DNA of 64,000 nucleotides from Terriglobia bacterium (GTDB taxonomy: Bacteria; Acidobacteriota; Terriglobia; Terriglobales; Acidobacteriaceae): positions 1 through 64,000 of the forward strand of contig JAIQET010000014.1 in NCBI GenBank assembly GCA_020073645.1, written 5' to 3'. Positions 8,898 through 17,920 of the stretch are shown here, one piece after another. How positions within the stretch are numbered: the stretch's first letter is position 1; each line of letters begins with the position of its first letter. A program made the position numbers and the translations under genes. Below the pieces are notes generated by a model. That model ran no database searches, had not been told where the DNA came from, and saw only the letters and a program-made list of their open reading frames with translations.

Positions 8898-9169
8898 GGA
8901 AATGCCGTTGCGGAGTTGCTGCCGAAGACGTTCGGGAACTGCAGCGAGCAGCAGTCGAAAACGTGCGACACGTTGAGTTTAACACGAACCTCCGGGAAAA
9001 CTTCAACGCCGACCGCATCAGCTTTTGCCACCGCCCAACTTGCACCCCGACCCGCTTCTTTCACGACGGAGATTCGGCTGGCTGCGCACTGTCCTTCCGT
9101 AATCGTCCACAGTTTCTCCCCAGCAACTTTTCCGCGAAAATCGGGTTTCGCCTAACATGAGGTCCCCCT

Positions 9170-9685
9170 ATGTTGCGAATTAAATCCATGACTTGCCCGC
9201 TGGCGCTGCTGGTGCTGCTCTGCGCGCCGCTCTTGCTGGCACAGACTCGAACCTCGCCCCCAACTTCCACTCCGCCGGCTTCGACGGGGCCAACTCCCCC
9301 GACTCAGCGCCGCGGACGCCGCCAGCCCTGTTGGCAGCAAGTGGGTATCTCTCAGTCGGCCGCGCAACAGCGCCGACAGATCGAGGAGAATACCCGCGCC
9401 CAGATGGAGTCGGTGTGCAGCGATTCCTCACTCTCTGCCCAGCAAAAGGAACAGAAGATCCGTCAATTGCGGGAAGAATCGCGCAGGCAGGCAGAAGCTC
9501 TCATCGGCCCGCAACAGGAGCAAGCGCTTAGATCCTGCCGCCAGCAACGTGGTGAGGGCCGTGGCGGGCACGGGGGACATGGCGGAGGCATGCACGGCGG
9601 CGGAGGCCCGTGTGGCGAACTGCCCGCCGGCACCCATGGCGCCAAACCATTTCAGCAATCAGAATCGGCTTCGGAACAGGATTAG
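9170..9685 (+). CDS. Secreted coiled-coil protein with Gly/His-rich tail
   Basis: A 171-residue exported protein. Residues 1-25 form a signal peptide ending Leu-Leu-Leu-Ala-Gln, then a Pro/Thr/Ser linker, a Gln/Arg/Glu-rich amphipathic helical region (about 60-125) and a Gly-Gly-His repeat tail with a Cys that could bind metal. The helical part with repeated Gln-Gln-Lys-Glu-Gln and Arg-Gln-Leu-Arg-Glu-Glu resembles periplasmic Spy/CpxP-like proteins in composition, but the LTxxQ signature is not clear, so no family is assigned. The ATG at 9170 fits the signal peptide. A strong terminator follows at 9735. Confidence 0.7.
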   Translation: MLRIKSMTCPLALLVLLCAPLLLAQTRTSPPTSTPPASTGPTPPTQRRGRRQPCWQQVGISQSAAQQRRQIEENTRAQMESVCSDSSLSAQQKEQKIRQLREESRRQAEALIGPQQEQALRSCRQQRGEGRGGHGGHGGGMHGGGGPCGELPAGTHGAKPFQQSESASEQD

Positions 9686-9734
9686 ACTCGCGCGGATCCT
9701 AACGGTATTCGCAACCGCACAGGCAGCACCCAGC

Positions 9735-9780
9735 ATTCCCGCGACGACATGCCAGCTTCCTCGTCGCGGGAATTTTTCTT
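9735..9780 (+). terminator. Rho-independent terminator
   Basis: A 13-bp perfect stem (ATTCCCGCGACGA with TCGTCGCGGGAAT), loop of 13 bases, followed by TTTTCTT. It ends the secreted-protein gene 9170-9685. Confidence 0.85.
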
Positions 9781-9827
9781 GCGAGGAACTCTTGGAGTTC
9801 TTGGGAGATCACGATTCGACGATTCCC

Positions 9828-10157
9828 TTACGAGCGGGCCACTGCGTCAGTAACCACAGCGCTGGCTCGCCTCGCCGGCAATGCTTCCACCTCAATCGGC
9901 GGACGCCGTTCCAGAGTCCCGATGATGGGTGCGTCTTCCAATCCGTTGAGCTGGGGCAACGCCGTGAACCGCTGCTCCGCGCACAGGCCATCGATCAACC
10001 TCTGTTGCCACGGCCGCAGCACTTGGGGCGGTAAGGTCTGGAAGTTGCGGAAGATCCATAGCAGGTAAATGCGCTGCCGAAACGTGGGCTCGATGTAACG
10101 GGGTCCCAGCGGCGTGAGCACGCGCAGTACACCGCAGGACAATTTCTCAATCCACAT
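9828..10157 (-). CDS. Small hypothetical protein (Trp-Ile-Glu-Lys-Leu start)
   Basis: A 109-residue basic protein with no signal peptide. The N-terminal half has a Leu-Thr-Pro-Leu-Gly-Pro-Arg-Tyr segment and a Tyr-Leu-Leu-Trp-Ile-Phe-Arg-Asn-Phe stretch followed by Gln-Gln-Arg-Leu-Ile-Asp; the C-terminal third is Pro/Arg-rich. I do not recognise a named family, though the conserved-looking aromatic core suggests a real protein. The start at 10157 has AGGTAGG seven bases upstream; ATG 10220 would add 21 residues. It is probably co-transcribed with the PilZ gene 178 bases upstream on the same strand. Confidence 0.6.
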   Translation of the reverse strand: MWIEKLSCGVLRVLTPLGPRYIEPTFRQRIYLLWIFRNFQTLPPQVLRPWQQRLIDGLCAEQRFTALPQLNGLEDAPIIGTLERRPPIEVEALPARRASAVVTDAVARS

Positions 10158-10334
10158 GGCCGAACCTACCTGAAGCTTGCGTTTTCTCGTCTTGAACCAG
10201 AGCAATTCAAGGGCCAGCATTATTGCACCGATCCTGATGCATGTGCAAAAAAAATTTATTCTGCTCTCTTTCCCCTGGAGAGGGAGCCGTTCAGAGAGCG
10301 ACACCTGCACCAAAAACGGTGCAATCGGTCAGCG

Positions 10335-10667
10335 TTAACCGGCGATTTCGGGCAAGATCTCTATGCTGTGGAGGTTGGCCGCCACCCCAAAATTACCTCC
10401 GTCCCCGGCACTTTCCACCCGCACCACCGAAGCCTGGCAGCACACCCAGCGTTTCTCGCCCTGGGTCAGCTCCGGCGGCAGAATCAGCACTATCTCCAGT
10501 TCGCTCCCTTCGCCGATTTGGGAATCGGTGTAGAGGAAGACCCCAGTCGTGCTCAAGTCCCGGGTGTAACCCGTGGTTTCGAGTGTTCCCTGCTTCGATT
10601 TCAGCTTCACCGGTACCCGCACCGGAATGCGTTGGCGGGAGCGGCGTTCGGGCTTGGGGGTGGACAT
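10335..10667 (-). CDS. PilZ-domain protein
   Basis: A 110-residue single-domain PilZ protein, a cyclic-di-GMP-binding fold. The N-terminal Arg-Arg-Ser-Arg-Gln-Arg supplies the RxxxR arginines and Asp-Leu-Ser-Thr-Thr-Gly gives the (D/N)xSxxG motif, so both ligand motifs are present. A beta-rich core follows. Stand-alone PilZ proteins usually act as effectors on motility, exopolysaccharide or gene control; the target here cannot be told. ATG 10667 places the arginines close to the N-terminus as in the family; an upstream extension would read through the repeat at 10697-10726. Confidence 0.85.
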   Translation of the reverse strand: MSTPKPERRSRQRIPVRVPVKLKSKQGTLETTGYTRDLSTTGVFLYTDSQIGEGSELEIVLILPPELTQGEKRWVCCQASVVRVESAGDGGNFGVAANLHSIEILPEIAG

Positions 10668-10696
10668 GGAAGGCGAGACTACCACACCGGGGATTG

Positions 10697-10836
10697 TTTG
10701 ATTCTTGATTTCTGATTGTTGATTGAAGACCCTGTAGCGCACTTCCAGCGATAGGCAGCTTCGGTTCTGGGAAAATTAGTTCTGATTTGGTCGCGAAACC
10801 AGGAAAATCAACAATCAAGAATCGACAATCAACAAT
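10697..10836. repeat. Inverted pair of TTGATT-type repeats, family F
   Basis: Left arm 10697-10726 is a run of TTGATTC/TTGATTT/TTGTTGATT phrases; right arm 10807-10836 is the inverted version (TCAACAATCAAGAATC...). They enclose about 80 bases between the PilZ and TPR genes. Confidence 0.75.
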
Positions 10837-10840
10837 TTCC

Positions 10841-12298
10841 CTACGGGTATTCCGGCCGCTTGGCCCGGGCCGCGGGTACCACCAGCGCCTGCTCCAGGGT
10901 CGGGACATTGGTCCCTCGCAGCCGGGCTTCAACTTCGTGCATCTTGTCGTTGGCCCCGGTCTCCGCATAGGCACGGGATAGCAATTCCATAGAGCACGGG
11001 TTGTCGCGGTCCTCTTCAAGGTGAGGAATGGCGTCGGCGAACTTCTGTTTGGCCATGAGCAGAGCCCCGGCCGCACCCTGGTACGAAGTCTGGATCACAT
11101 TGCTGCGGCTGGCGTTGGCCATCGTCTCCAGCTGATGGAGAGTCTTGTCGGCCAGGTCCTGGTTTCCGGCGTGGACGGCGCGCACCGCCCGACACCGCAA
11201 GATGCGCGCCCGCTCCTCTTCCCGGTCCGACTGGGCGAGATTCGCCTGGTGGCTCAACGCATCTTCGGCCGCCTCCAAATGCTTCAGGGCGGCGGCATCC
11301 TCGCTCTGATACATGCCCATCATGCGATGAGCCTGCGCTTCCTCCAGATCCAACCCCTGGGCATGGGCCCTCTCGGCGACCGCGCTGAAGGCCTTGTCGG
11401 CTTCGGCGAAATTGTTCTCCCGCGCCCAGGTCATGGCTTTCTGCAGACCGTAGTCCAGGCGGTCGGCATCGTTGTGTGCCCCCTGGATGGCCTTGTCGTA
11501 CTCGGCACGGGCCCGCACCTCATCACCCATCAGCGCGTAGGTATCTCCCAACCCAAGCTGAGACGAAACGAAATCCGGGTCGATTTTCAGGGCGGCGCGA
11601 TAATGCTCCAGGGCAGCGTCAAACCTGCCGGCCATGCGCAGCAGTTCGGCATACGAATCCTGCGGGTTGGGTTCTTTGGGCAGCACGGCAACATACCGCT
11701 CCATGACCGCAAACGTCTGATCGAACTCACGATTGCGGGCATAGGCGTATCCCAGGTCATTCAAAGCAGCAGGATAGTTCTTGTCGATGGCCAGCGCCCG
11801 CTCCAGCATCTTCTGCGAAGGCCCATATTCGTTCTCCCCCATCAGCCAGTTCCCCACCAGATACAGCAGCCGCTTGTCCTTGGGATACATCTCCAGCATG
11901 TCGTTCATGGCGGCAATGCCGGCAATGAAATTGTTCTCCTGGACCCCGGTGATCCACTGGATCATCAACTGTTCACCCGGCGTCACCTTTGACGCCAACG
12001 CCTTCGCCTTCTCCCGGGCGGCGCTGGCTTCTTGCGGGTCGCGACTGTTGAAAGCGATCCACAAGTGCGCCAGGGCAAAATCCGGGTCGGCTACAGCCGC
12101 CGCCCGCCACCCGATGTTGGCCCGCTCCAGGTAGAGGTTCTCGTAATCCTGCATTGCACGCTCGTACAAATCGCGCGCCTTCGGCGATGAGGTGGTCACC
12201 GGCAGGGTTTTGGTGGCCCCTTGCTTGATGTGGTGGGCGTAGCACGGAGAAACCAAGAACAGGTAGACCACAAGCCAGAGGCATGAAACGCGCCGCAT
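10841..12298 (-). CDS. Exported TPR-repeat protein
   Basis: A 485-residue protein with a signal peptide ending Pro-Cys-Tyr-Ala-His, followed by tandem tetratricopeptide repeats. Clear TPR helices include Tyr-Pro-Ala-Ala-Leu-Asn-Asp-Leu-Gly-Tyr-Ala-Tyr-Ala and Asp-Ala-Ala-Leu-Glu-His-Tyr-Arg-Ala-Ala-Leu-Lys-Ile-Asp-Pro-Asp. TPR arrays are protein-interaction scaffolds; a periplasmic location is predicted. ATG 12298 was chosen because it begins directly at the signal peptide; an upstream TTG would add nine residues. Partners are unknown. It is transcribed in the same direction as the TonB receptor upstream but separated from it by a terminator. Confidence 0.85.
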   Translation of the reverse strand: MRRVSCLWLVVYLFLVSPCYAHHIKQGATKTLPVTTSSPKARDLYERAMQDYENLYLERANIGWRAAAVADPDFALAHLWIAFNSRDPQEASAAREKAKALASKVTPGEQLMIQWITGVQENNFIAGIAAMNDMLEMYPKDKRLLYLVGNWLMGENEYGPSQKMLERALAIDKNYPAALNDLGYAYARNREFDQTFAVMERYVAVLPKEPNPQDSYAELLRMAGRFDAALEHYRAALKIDPDFVSSQLGLGDTYALMGDEVRARAEYDKAIQGAHNDADRLDYGLQKAMTWARENNFAEADKAFSAVAERAHAQGLDLEEAQAHRMMGMYQSEDAAALKHLEAAEDALSHQANLAQSDREEERARILRCRAVRAVHAGNQDLADKTLHQLETMANASRSNVIQTSYQGAAGALLMAKQKFADAIPHLEEDRDNPCSMELLSRAYAETGANDKMHEVEARLRGTNVPTLEQALVVPAARAKRPEYP

Positions 12299-12469
12299 TA
12301 GCAATCTCTCAAGTATGGATTTCAAGTTCTCCCGCGGAATCTAGCACGGCGCAAGGGGCGGCCCAAGTAACGGAAGGGATACGGCAGATGCGGGGAAGCA
12401 GTTGGCAGGTGTCAGGCACCCGGTCGCGGGTTCGAGCCTTGACACGTGCCACCCGGGACCTGGACCCCT

Positions 12470-12508
12470 GCCAGAAAAACGGCTCCTCCTGCCCAGGCAG
12501 GAGGAGCC
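12470..12508 (-). terminator. Rho-independent terminator of the TonB receptor gene
   Basis: On the minus strand a 12-bp stem (GGCTCCTCCTGC with GCAGGAGGAGCC, 12481-12508) is followed by GTTTTTCTGG. It lies 25 bases after the receptor stop codon. Confidence 0.85.
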
Positions 12509-12532
12509 AGGAGGAGTGCTTGCGCTCGAAAG

Positions 12533-15500
12533 TTAGAACGTAATCTTGGCCGCGAACTGAACCCCGCGCGGCCCGCCTCCACCCAGGAATGGGTTGCCGA
12601 TGCCCACGTCGCCGGTGGCGGTGAGCGCCAACGAACCAATACCGCGACCGTTAGCGCCAATCCCGTTCGTGCCCGGATCGGCGATGAAGTTCGGCAGCTC
12701 CGGATTGGAGAAGTTCGGGTGATTGAGGATGTTGAAGAACTCGGCGCGGAGCTGCAGGTTCACCCGCTCCGTAATCGCCGTATTCTTGAAGACGGAGAAA
12801 TTGAACTCCTTGAAGCTAGGGCCGATCAGGGTGTTTCGGCCCAGGTTCCCGAAGTGCCGCGTGCCGGAAAGACACTGGCTGTCGCCTGAGTCGGAAATGG
12901 CAGTCGTGTTCCCAAAGGTGCACGGCACCTGGAACGCAGTCAGGTTGATAAAGTTGAAAGGCGTGCTGCCATACTGAATCGGCCCCACCACATCGGGCCG
13001 GTCAAAGCCTTCTCCCGATCCCGAGTAGTCGCCCTCGAAGTTGTAGTTGAAAGTGAAGGGCTGTCCATCTTGCAGATTCAGCACTCCATCAAAGCCCCAG
13101 CCGTCCTTCAATTTCGCCAGACCTCCTCCGAATTTGGGGAATTCGTAAGAGAAATTCCAGCTGAAGCGCCGGCGGATATCAAAGTTGGAATTTCCCCGTT
13201 CCAGATTCGCAGCCAGACTGTTGTTCGGTTGCGCCGCGTTCGGGATGAAGTCCTCGAGGTCGCTGGCATTGTCAATCGAATGGGACCAGACGAAGTTCGC
13301 CTGCGATGAGAATCCACGCCAGTTGTTCACCCGCAAGCTGGCTTGCAGCGAGTGGTAGAAGGAATTGGCTGAGGCTTCCTCCTGGTTTACATAGAAAAGA
13401 TTCGGGAAGGCGGTCCGCGGCACATTCCCACCGCTATCGAATCCGCCTATCGGACAATTGAGCGCCATGGAGTCACCGCACTGCGCCAAGTCAAACGTCG
13501 TGATCGCCCCCTGGCTCGGCTGATTGATGTCGCGGAAGCGGAACAACTTGGTTCCCTTGGTCCCCACGTAGCCGATCTGTAACACCGCCTTGCTGGCGAG
13601 CTGCTGCTGAATATTGAGGTTGAAATTCTGCACGTAAGGCGTGCGGATGCGGGGATTCACCCCGAAGTAATCGCCCAGCGCCGAGGGGCTGGCGAATACC
13701 GGGTTGCCTGCGGTGATTGGCAGCGGATTGCCGGCGTCATCGGTGGCAATACCGGCAAACTGAATCTTAGCGGCTCCAGTTCCGACGTAGGCGGGTCCCG
13801 GACAAAAGGCACAGTTATACGGGATGTGCCCCAAGAAAATGTCCTGGGAAAAAGCGTCGTAGAACATCCCCCAACCTCCGCGCAACACGGTCCGGCCCTT
13901 GCCGCCAAAGTCATAGGCAAACCCGATGCGGGGCGCAAAGTTGTTGCGGTCGGGGTTGTAGAGATTGCTGGGGCCGCCCGTACTCCCAACTTGCGTGAGA
14001 GTACCGCCATCGGCGGGAGTAAGTTGGTAGAACAGATTGTTTTTCTCCCCCACCACGCCGAAATAGTCCCACCGCATGCCGAAATTCACCGTCAGGCGGG
14101 GCGACCAGCGGAAGCTGTCCTGGATATACAATCCGTGGCTGTTTTCGAATGAGTGGCGGAGCGTGTTGCCTTGAGCAATCTTGCCACTGCTCGGCAAGCC
14201 CTCGAGGAAGGCCACAAGGTCGTCGAAGCCGAGTTTTCCGCGAAACGTATTGTCCTGGATGAGCTGAATCGTCGTCCGGCGGAATTCATAGCCGAACTTG
14301 ATGTCATGTCGGCCCAACTTCCATGAGTAGTTGTCGATGAAGTGCCAGTTGGTATCCACGCGCGACCGCGGGACCGAATTTGTCGCACCTATGACGGAGA
14401 AGTTCCCAACACTTATCTTTGGTAGACCCAAGTCAAAAGTACTCGTGACTCCGGTGTCCAGCCCAATCGTATTGGGGTCGAAAGTGCTGTCCTGCGGGAA
14501 GAAACCCTCGACGAAGCGGTTCCATCCCAACCGTGCCTCATTCACCTGGCTGGCATTCACGACCTTCACATACGACAACGAAACCAATTGCACCCGCGTC
14601 GGCGTTACGGTGTTGAAGCCCGGCAGAAGGCCGCCCGCCAGCTGCGCAAAAGGGAAACTCTGATCGCTGTCCCCAAAGTAGTAGCGGCCGGTCACCAGGT
14701 TGTTCGCGTTAAAGTTGTAATCTACCTTGGCAATCACGCTGTCCACGCGGTTGCTGAAGTTGGTAGCCGTTGACAGATTGGCAGCCGCACCTCCTGCACT
14801 GGGAGGATTACAAGTTCCATCCAGGTTGGCAGTCGCTCCCGGGATGTTCGGGTTTGGCCAGGGATTGCGGGCCAGCAAGTTGAGAATTGGCTGACTCAAC
14901 GTTCCTTCGTTGTCCGAGATGATGCCTTCGGCCTGCATAATCGCCGCCTGATCCGGCACACAGCTAAGTCCCGCCTGTGCTCCGGTCTCACGCTGACCTT
15001 CGTAATTGAGGTAGAAGAAGGCCTTGTCTCTTACAATCGGCCCGCCGAAGGAGCCGCCGAACTGGTTGTTGTGGAACGGATTCTTGGGAGTACCCGCAAA
15101 GTTGAAGAAGTCTCGCGCCCCCGTCTGCCCGCTGCGGAAAAACTCCAATGCCGATCCGTGCCAGTCGTTGGTGCCGCTCTTGGTCACAATGTTGACCACG
15201 GCCCCGCTGTTGCGTCCGTACTCCGCCTCGTAATTTGACAGCACGCGCAACTCGGCCACGGCGTCAATCGGCAGAATCGTCGCCGGATCGCCAAACACGC
15301 CCGCCTCATTGATTGCCGGATCGTTGCGGAAGCCGTCGTTCATGTCCGTGCCGTCCAGCAAGAAATTGTTCGAGCGTCCGCGCGACCCGTTCATCGAGAA
15401 CGTGCCGAAGGAGCCGGGTGAATCTGTAATCTGGTCGGGCGACCCCGAGACTCCGGGATTCAGGTAGATCAGCTTGGTGTAATCGCGACCGTTTACCGGA

Positions 15501-15928
15501 AGATTCTCAATCGTCGCGGTGGTCAGAGTGCCCCCCAACTCGGCCGAGGTGGTCTCCAACTGGGGAAGTGCTTCGCCGGAGACTTCCACCGTCTGCGCCA
15601 CCTGGCCGGTCTTGAGCTGGGCATCCACGCGCCGCTCTGTAGCCACGTTCACCTCTACCCCGGTGGTCACTGAGGTTTGAAACCCCGTCTGGGTGATGGT
15701 CACCGTGTAGGTTCCCAGGGGCAGCTCAGGAAGGCTGTAGCTGCCGTCGCCGCTGGTCTGCGTGCTGCGCTCCAGTCCTGTAGCCGCATTGCGCACGGTG
15801 ACCTTCGCGCCCGAAACCACAGCGCCCGAACTGTCTGTCACAGTGCCAAGAATGGTTCCGCGAAACGTCTGGGCAAAAAGCACCCCTGCCGCCAAAAGAA
15901 CAAAAGCGAGGATCATCCTCACTCTCAT
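12533..15928 (-). CDS. Oar-like TonB-dependent receptor with carboxypeptidase-regulatory-like domain
   Basis: An 1131-residue outer-membrane protein. A signal peptide (about 1-21) precedes a carboxypeptidase-regulatory-like beta domain (about 25-105, Gly-Thr-Val-Thr-Asp-Ser-Ser-Gly-Ala-Val), then a plug with Asn-Gly-Ser-Arg-Gly-Arg-Ser-Asn-Asn-Phe-Leu-Leu-Asp-Gly and Val-Asn-Ile-Val-Thr-Lys-Ser-Gly-Thr-Asn, then a long barrel ending in a terminal Phe as outer-membrane barrels require. This architecture is highly expanded in Acidobacteriota and is thought to import large substrates. AAGGAG seven bases upstream selects ATG 15928 over ATG 15934. Substrate unknown. Upstream, TATAAT on the minus strand (16005-16010) is a candidate -10. 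Confidence 0.93.
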   Translation of the reverse strand: MRVRMILAFVLLAAGVLFAQTFRGTILGTVTDSSGAVVSGAKVTVRNAATGLERSTQTSGDGSYSLPELPLGTYTVTITQTGFQTSVTTGVEVNVATERRVDAQLKTGQVAQTVEVSGEALPQLETTSAELGGTLTTATIENLPVNGRDYTKLIYLNPGVSGSPDQITDSPGSFGTFSMNGSRGRSNNFLLDGTDMNDGFRNDPAINEAGVFGDPATILPIDAVAELRVLSNYEAEYGRNSGAVVNIVTKSGTNDWHGSALEFFRSGQTGARDFFNFAGTPKNPFHNNQFGGSFGGPIVRDKAFFYLNYEGQRETGAQAGLSCVPDQAAIMQAEGIISDNEGTLSQPILNLLARNPWPNPNIPGATANLDGTCNPPSAGGAAANLSTATNFSNRVDSVIAKVDYNFNANNLVTGRYYFGDSDQSFPFAQLAGGLLPGFNTVTPTRVQLVSLSYVKVVNASQVNEARLGWNRFVEGFFPQDSTFDPNTIGLDTGVTSTFDLGLPKISVGNFSVIGATNSVPRSRVDTNWHFIDNYSWKLGRHDIKFGYEFRRTTIQLIQDNTFRGKLGFDDLVAFLEGLPSSGKIAQGNTLRHSFENSHGLYIQDSFRWSPRLTVNFGMRWDYFGVVGEKNNLFYQLTPADGGTLTQVGSTGGPSNLYNPDRNNFAPRIGFAYDFGGKGRTVLRGGWGMFYDAFSQDIFLGHIPYNCAFCPGPAYVGTGAAKIQFAGIATDDAGNPLPITAGNPVFASPSALGDYFGVNPRIRTPYVQNFNLNIQQQLASKAVLQIGYVGTKGTKLFRFRDINQPSQGAITTFDLAQCGDSMALNCPIGGFDSGGNVPRTAFPNLFYVNQEEASANSFYHSLQASLRVNNWRGFSSQANFVWSHSIDNASDLEDFIPNAAQPNNSLAANLERGNSNFDIRRRFSWNFSYEFPKFGGGLAKLKDGWGFDGVLNLQDGQPFTFNYNFEGDYSGSGEGFDRPDVVGPIQYGSTPFNFINLTAFQVPCTFGNTTAISDSGDSQCLSGTRHFGNLGRNTLIGPSFKEFNFSVFKNTAITERVNLQLRAEFFNILNHPNFSNPELPNFIADPGTNGIGANGRGIGSLALTATGDVGIGNPFLGGGGPRGVQFAAKITF

Positions 15929-16198
15929 GGTCATTCTCCTTTTCGCCCACGCGATGAAACCGCCCACCGCTGCACCTGGGCACACCTTCCCGTTTGATCG
16001 GGAGATTATATCCTGTTGCCCGGCAGTTTAGGCCTTAAGTCCTTCATTGGGAACAAGAAAAGCAATTCTCGCCCAGCAGGCTTTTCCGTTTTGGGAAGGA
16101 GGCATTGTAACCCAACACCTCAAAGATAAAAGGGGGCTCGGGGTCAGGGACGCGCAATACTCGGGTTCTCGGGTTGCTGGAAGCTGGCCGCTAGTCGC
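15929..16198. promoter_or_regulatory. Leader and possible promoter of the TonB receptor gene
   Basis: About 270 bases without a gene. A TATAAT hexamer on the minus strand (complement of 16005-16010) lies about 75 bases before the receptor start; no good -35 is found at the expected spacing. Nothing else is recognised. Confidence 0.35.
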
Positions 16199-17884
16199 TT
16201 AGAAGGTAAACGAAACTCCGCCGCGCACGGCTCGTGCTGATTGCACCAGGTATACCGTGTGGCCGTCCTGTCCCAGCACCGGGACGTAGCCTTGCGCCAG
16301 CAGGTTGCGCACGTCGATCATCGCTTCCATGTGCCCCGGCAGGAAGCCGGTTCCGGGGATCGGTTGGCGCAAGAAGATATTCAGGTAAGGATCAGCCTGC
16401 CCAGGCGAGGCATTGAACATGTCCACCGGTGTGAGGGCTTGCCCGCTCACCCAGCGATACGAGGCGATCCAGCGCGTCTTGGAACGAGGCACCGCGCCGC
16501 TGACCTTGGCGGCCAAGGAGTGACGATTCTGCGTTACCGTCCACTCGCGCGCGTCCTCCAGATTGACATCCGGCTTGCTCAAATCAAGCACACCGCCGTA
16601 ACCGTAATCCAGCGTCGCCGTGATATCCGATGTCACTTTGCGTTGCAGAACAATCCGCAGCCCTCGGGTATCCAGGTTTCGGCCCTGATACGTAAACGTC
16701 CCCGAGTAGAGGTCGGGGAGGACTTCCTCGCTATCTCCGGAAGGCTCGCCAATGCCGGTCAGTGCGGGATCTGTCACTCGATCGGCATACACCGCAAACT
16801 GCAAGTTGGTCTTGCCCAGCCGGCGCGAAACTGAGAGTTCCTGATGATGTGCGCGCTCCACCGCGGGCGAGAAACCAGCGATACTCACGTGCGGTCCGGA
16901 CTCGCTCAGGTCTGCGGGGGCAGACTCAAATCCCTTTTCCAGGCGGCCATCCGGCTGCGACGTGGTGTAGCTGTACTCGACCACGGTATTGGGTGACAGA
17001 TGGAGATCCGCCGACCCAAACGGACGCAGCGCACTCACTCGGCCCATGAACTGGATGGTCTGCAGCTCACTGCCGAACTTCAGTTCCAGAACATTGCCCA
17101 CCGTGAAATCGTCGGAAGTGGTCAGCGAGAGGGCTTGCAAGGCAGCGTTGCGCTGGCCGACGTCCGGCGCCGCCAGCCGCCGCATAGTCAAAGCCACTTG
17201 CGGCTCTGAACCATTGTCCATCTTGTGGAGGTATGATGCCCGTAGCACCGCGTTGGGCGACCCGCTGCTATAGCCCACATTGCCGGCGACCAACACCGTT
17301 CCCGAAGAGAATATGGACTTCTCCACCGAGAAGCCGGTGGTCACGTCCGAGGTTCTTCCGAAACCTCCGGCCTGGGAACCCGCCAGGAACGACAACGTGC
17401 CCTTCAGTTCGTGTTCGTCCTGCTCGGACTTCGAGGCCAGCACCGCCGTACCGTCATCCAGCATGCGCAGAATCGGACGGTTTGAGACGGACCGCAGCAC
17501 CCACTTCCAATCGTCCTCCCCGGGAGCACCGCGCACCGGCGCCAACTGCAACGCTTCGAACAGGGTATTCAGGGTGATGTTGACTGCCGCATTGGCGCCA
17601 GGACGCAATCCCACGCTCTCCCGCAGCGCTGGCAGGAAGGAAGGAGCGGAAACTTTGACGCTGTACGTGCCGGGGCGGAGTCCCGTAGCTGCGTAGAAGC
17701 CGTTCTCATCGGTGAACACCCGCAGCGACCGCACCGCCGAACCCAGGACCTCCACCATGGCGCCCATTTGCGGGATGCCGCTGGCATTGCGCACGTACCC
17801 CGTAATGGAACCCGGCCGCTCTGCAGCGGACGCCGGAAGCACCAGGCCCAACGCTACCATCCAGAACCCGAGCTTACGGAGCAT
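16199..17884 (-). CDS. Carboxypeptidase-regulatory-like/outer-membrane barrel protein
   Basis: A 561-residue exported protein. The signal peptide (Leu-Pro-Ala-Ser-Ala-Ala) is followed by a carboxypeptidase-regulatory-like domain at about 25-105 (Thr-Gly-Tyr-Val-Arg-Asn-Ala-Ser-Gly-Ile-Pro, Gly-Leu-Arg-Pro-Gly-Thr-Tyr). The rest has alternating beta-strand-like segments and ends in Ser-Phe-Thr-Phe, a typical outer-membrane barrel terminus. No clear plug is present, so it is shorter than a full receptor and may be a plugless relative. It lies 36 bases downstream of the GWxTD gene, implying one operon. A GAGGTGG upstream supports ATG 17884. Function unknown. Confidence 0.75.
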   Translation of the reverse strand: MLRKLGFWMVALGLVLPASAAERPGSITGYVRNASGIPQMGAMVEVLGSAVRSLRVFTDENGFYAATGLRPGTYSVKVSAPSFLPALRESVGLRPGANAAVNITLNTLFEALQLAPVRGAPGEDDWKWVLRSVSNRPILRMLDDGTAVLASKSEQDEHELKGTLSFLAGSQAGGFGRTSDVTTGFSVEKSIFSSGTVLVAGNVGYSSGSPNAVLRASYLHKMDNGSEPQVALTMRRLAAPDVGQRNAALQALSLTTSDDFTVGNVLELKFGSELQTIQFMGRVSALRPFGSADLHLSPNTVVEYSYTTSQPDGRLEKGFESAPADLSESGPHVSIAGFSPAVERAHHQELSVSRRLGKTNLQFAVYADRVTDPALTGIGEPSGDSEEVLPDLYSGTFTYQGRNLDTRGLRIVLQRKVTSDITATLDYGYGGVLDLSKPDVNLEDAREWTVTQNRHSLAAKVSGAVPRSKTRWIASYRWVSGQALTPVDMFNASPGQADPYLNIFLRQPIPGTGFLPGHMEAMIDVRNLLAQGYVPVLGQDGHTVYLVQSARAVRGGVSFTF

Positions 17885-17920
17885 CACTCCACCACCTCGT
17901 GGGAGACCAAGCATCCCGGG

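Noticed and set aside
10697-10836. Possible CRISPR array
   Set aside because: Repeats are irregular phrases in inverted pairs, without equal spacers or cas genes.
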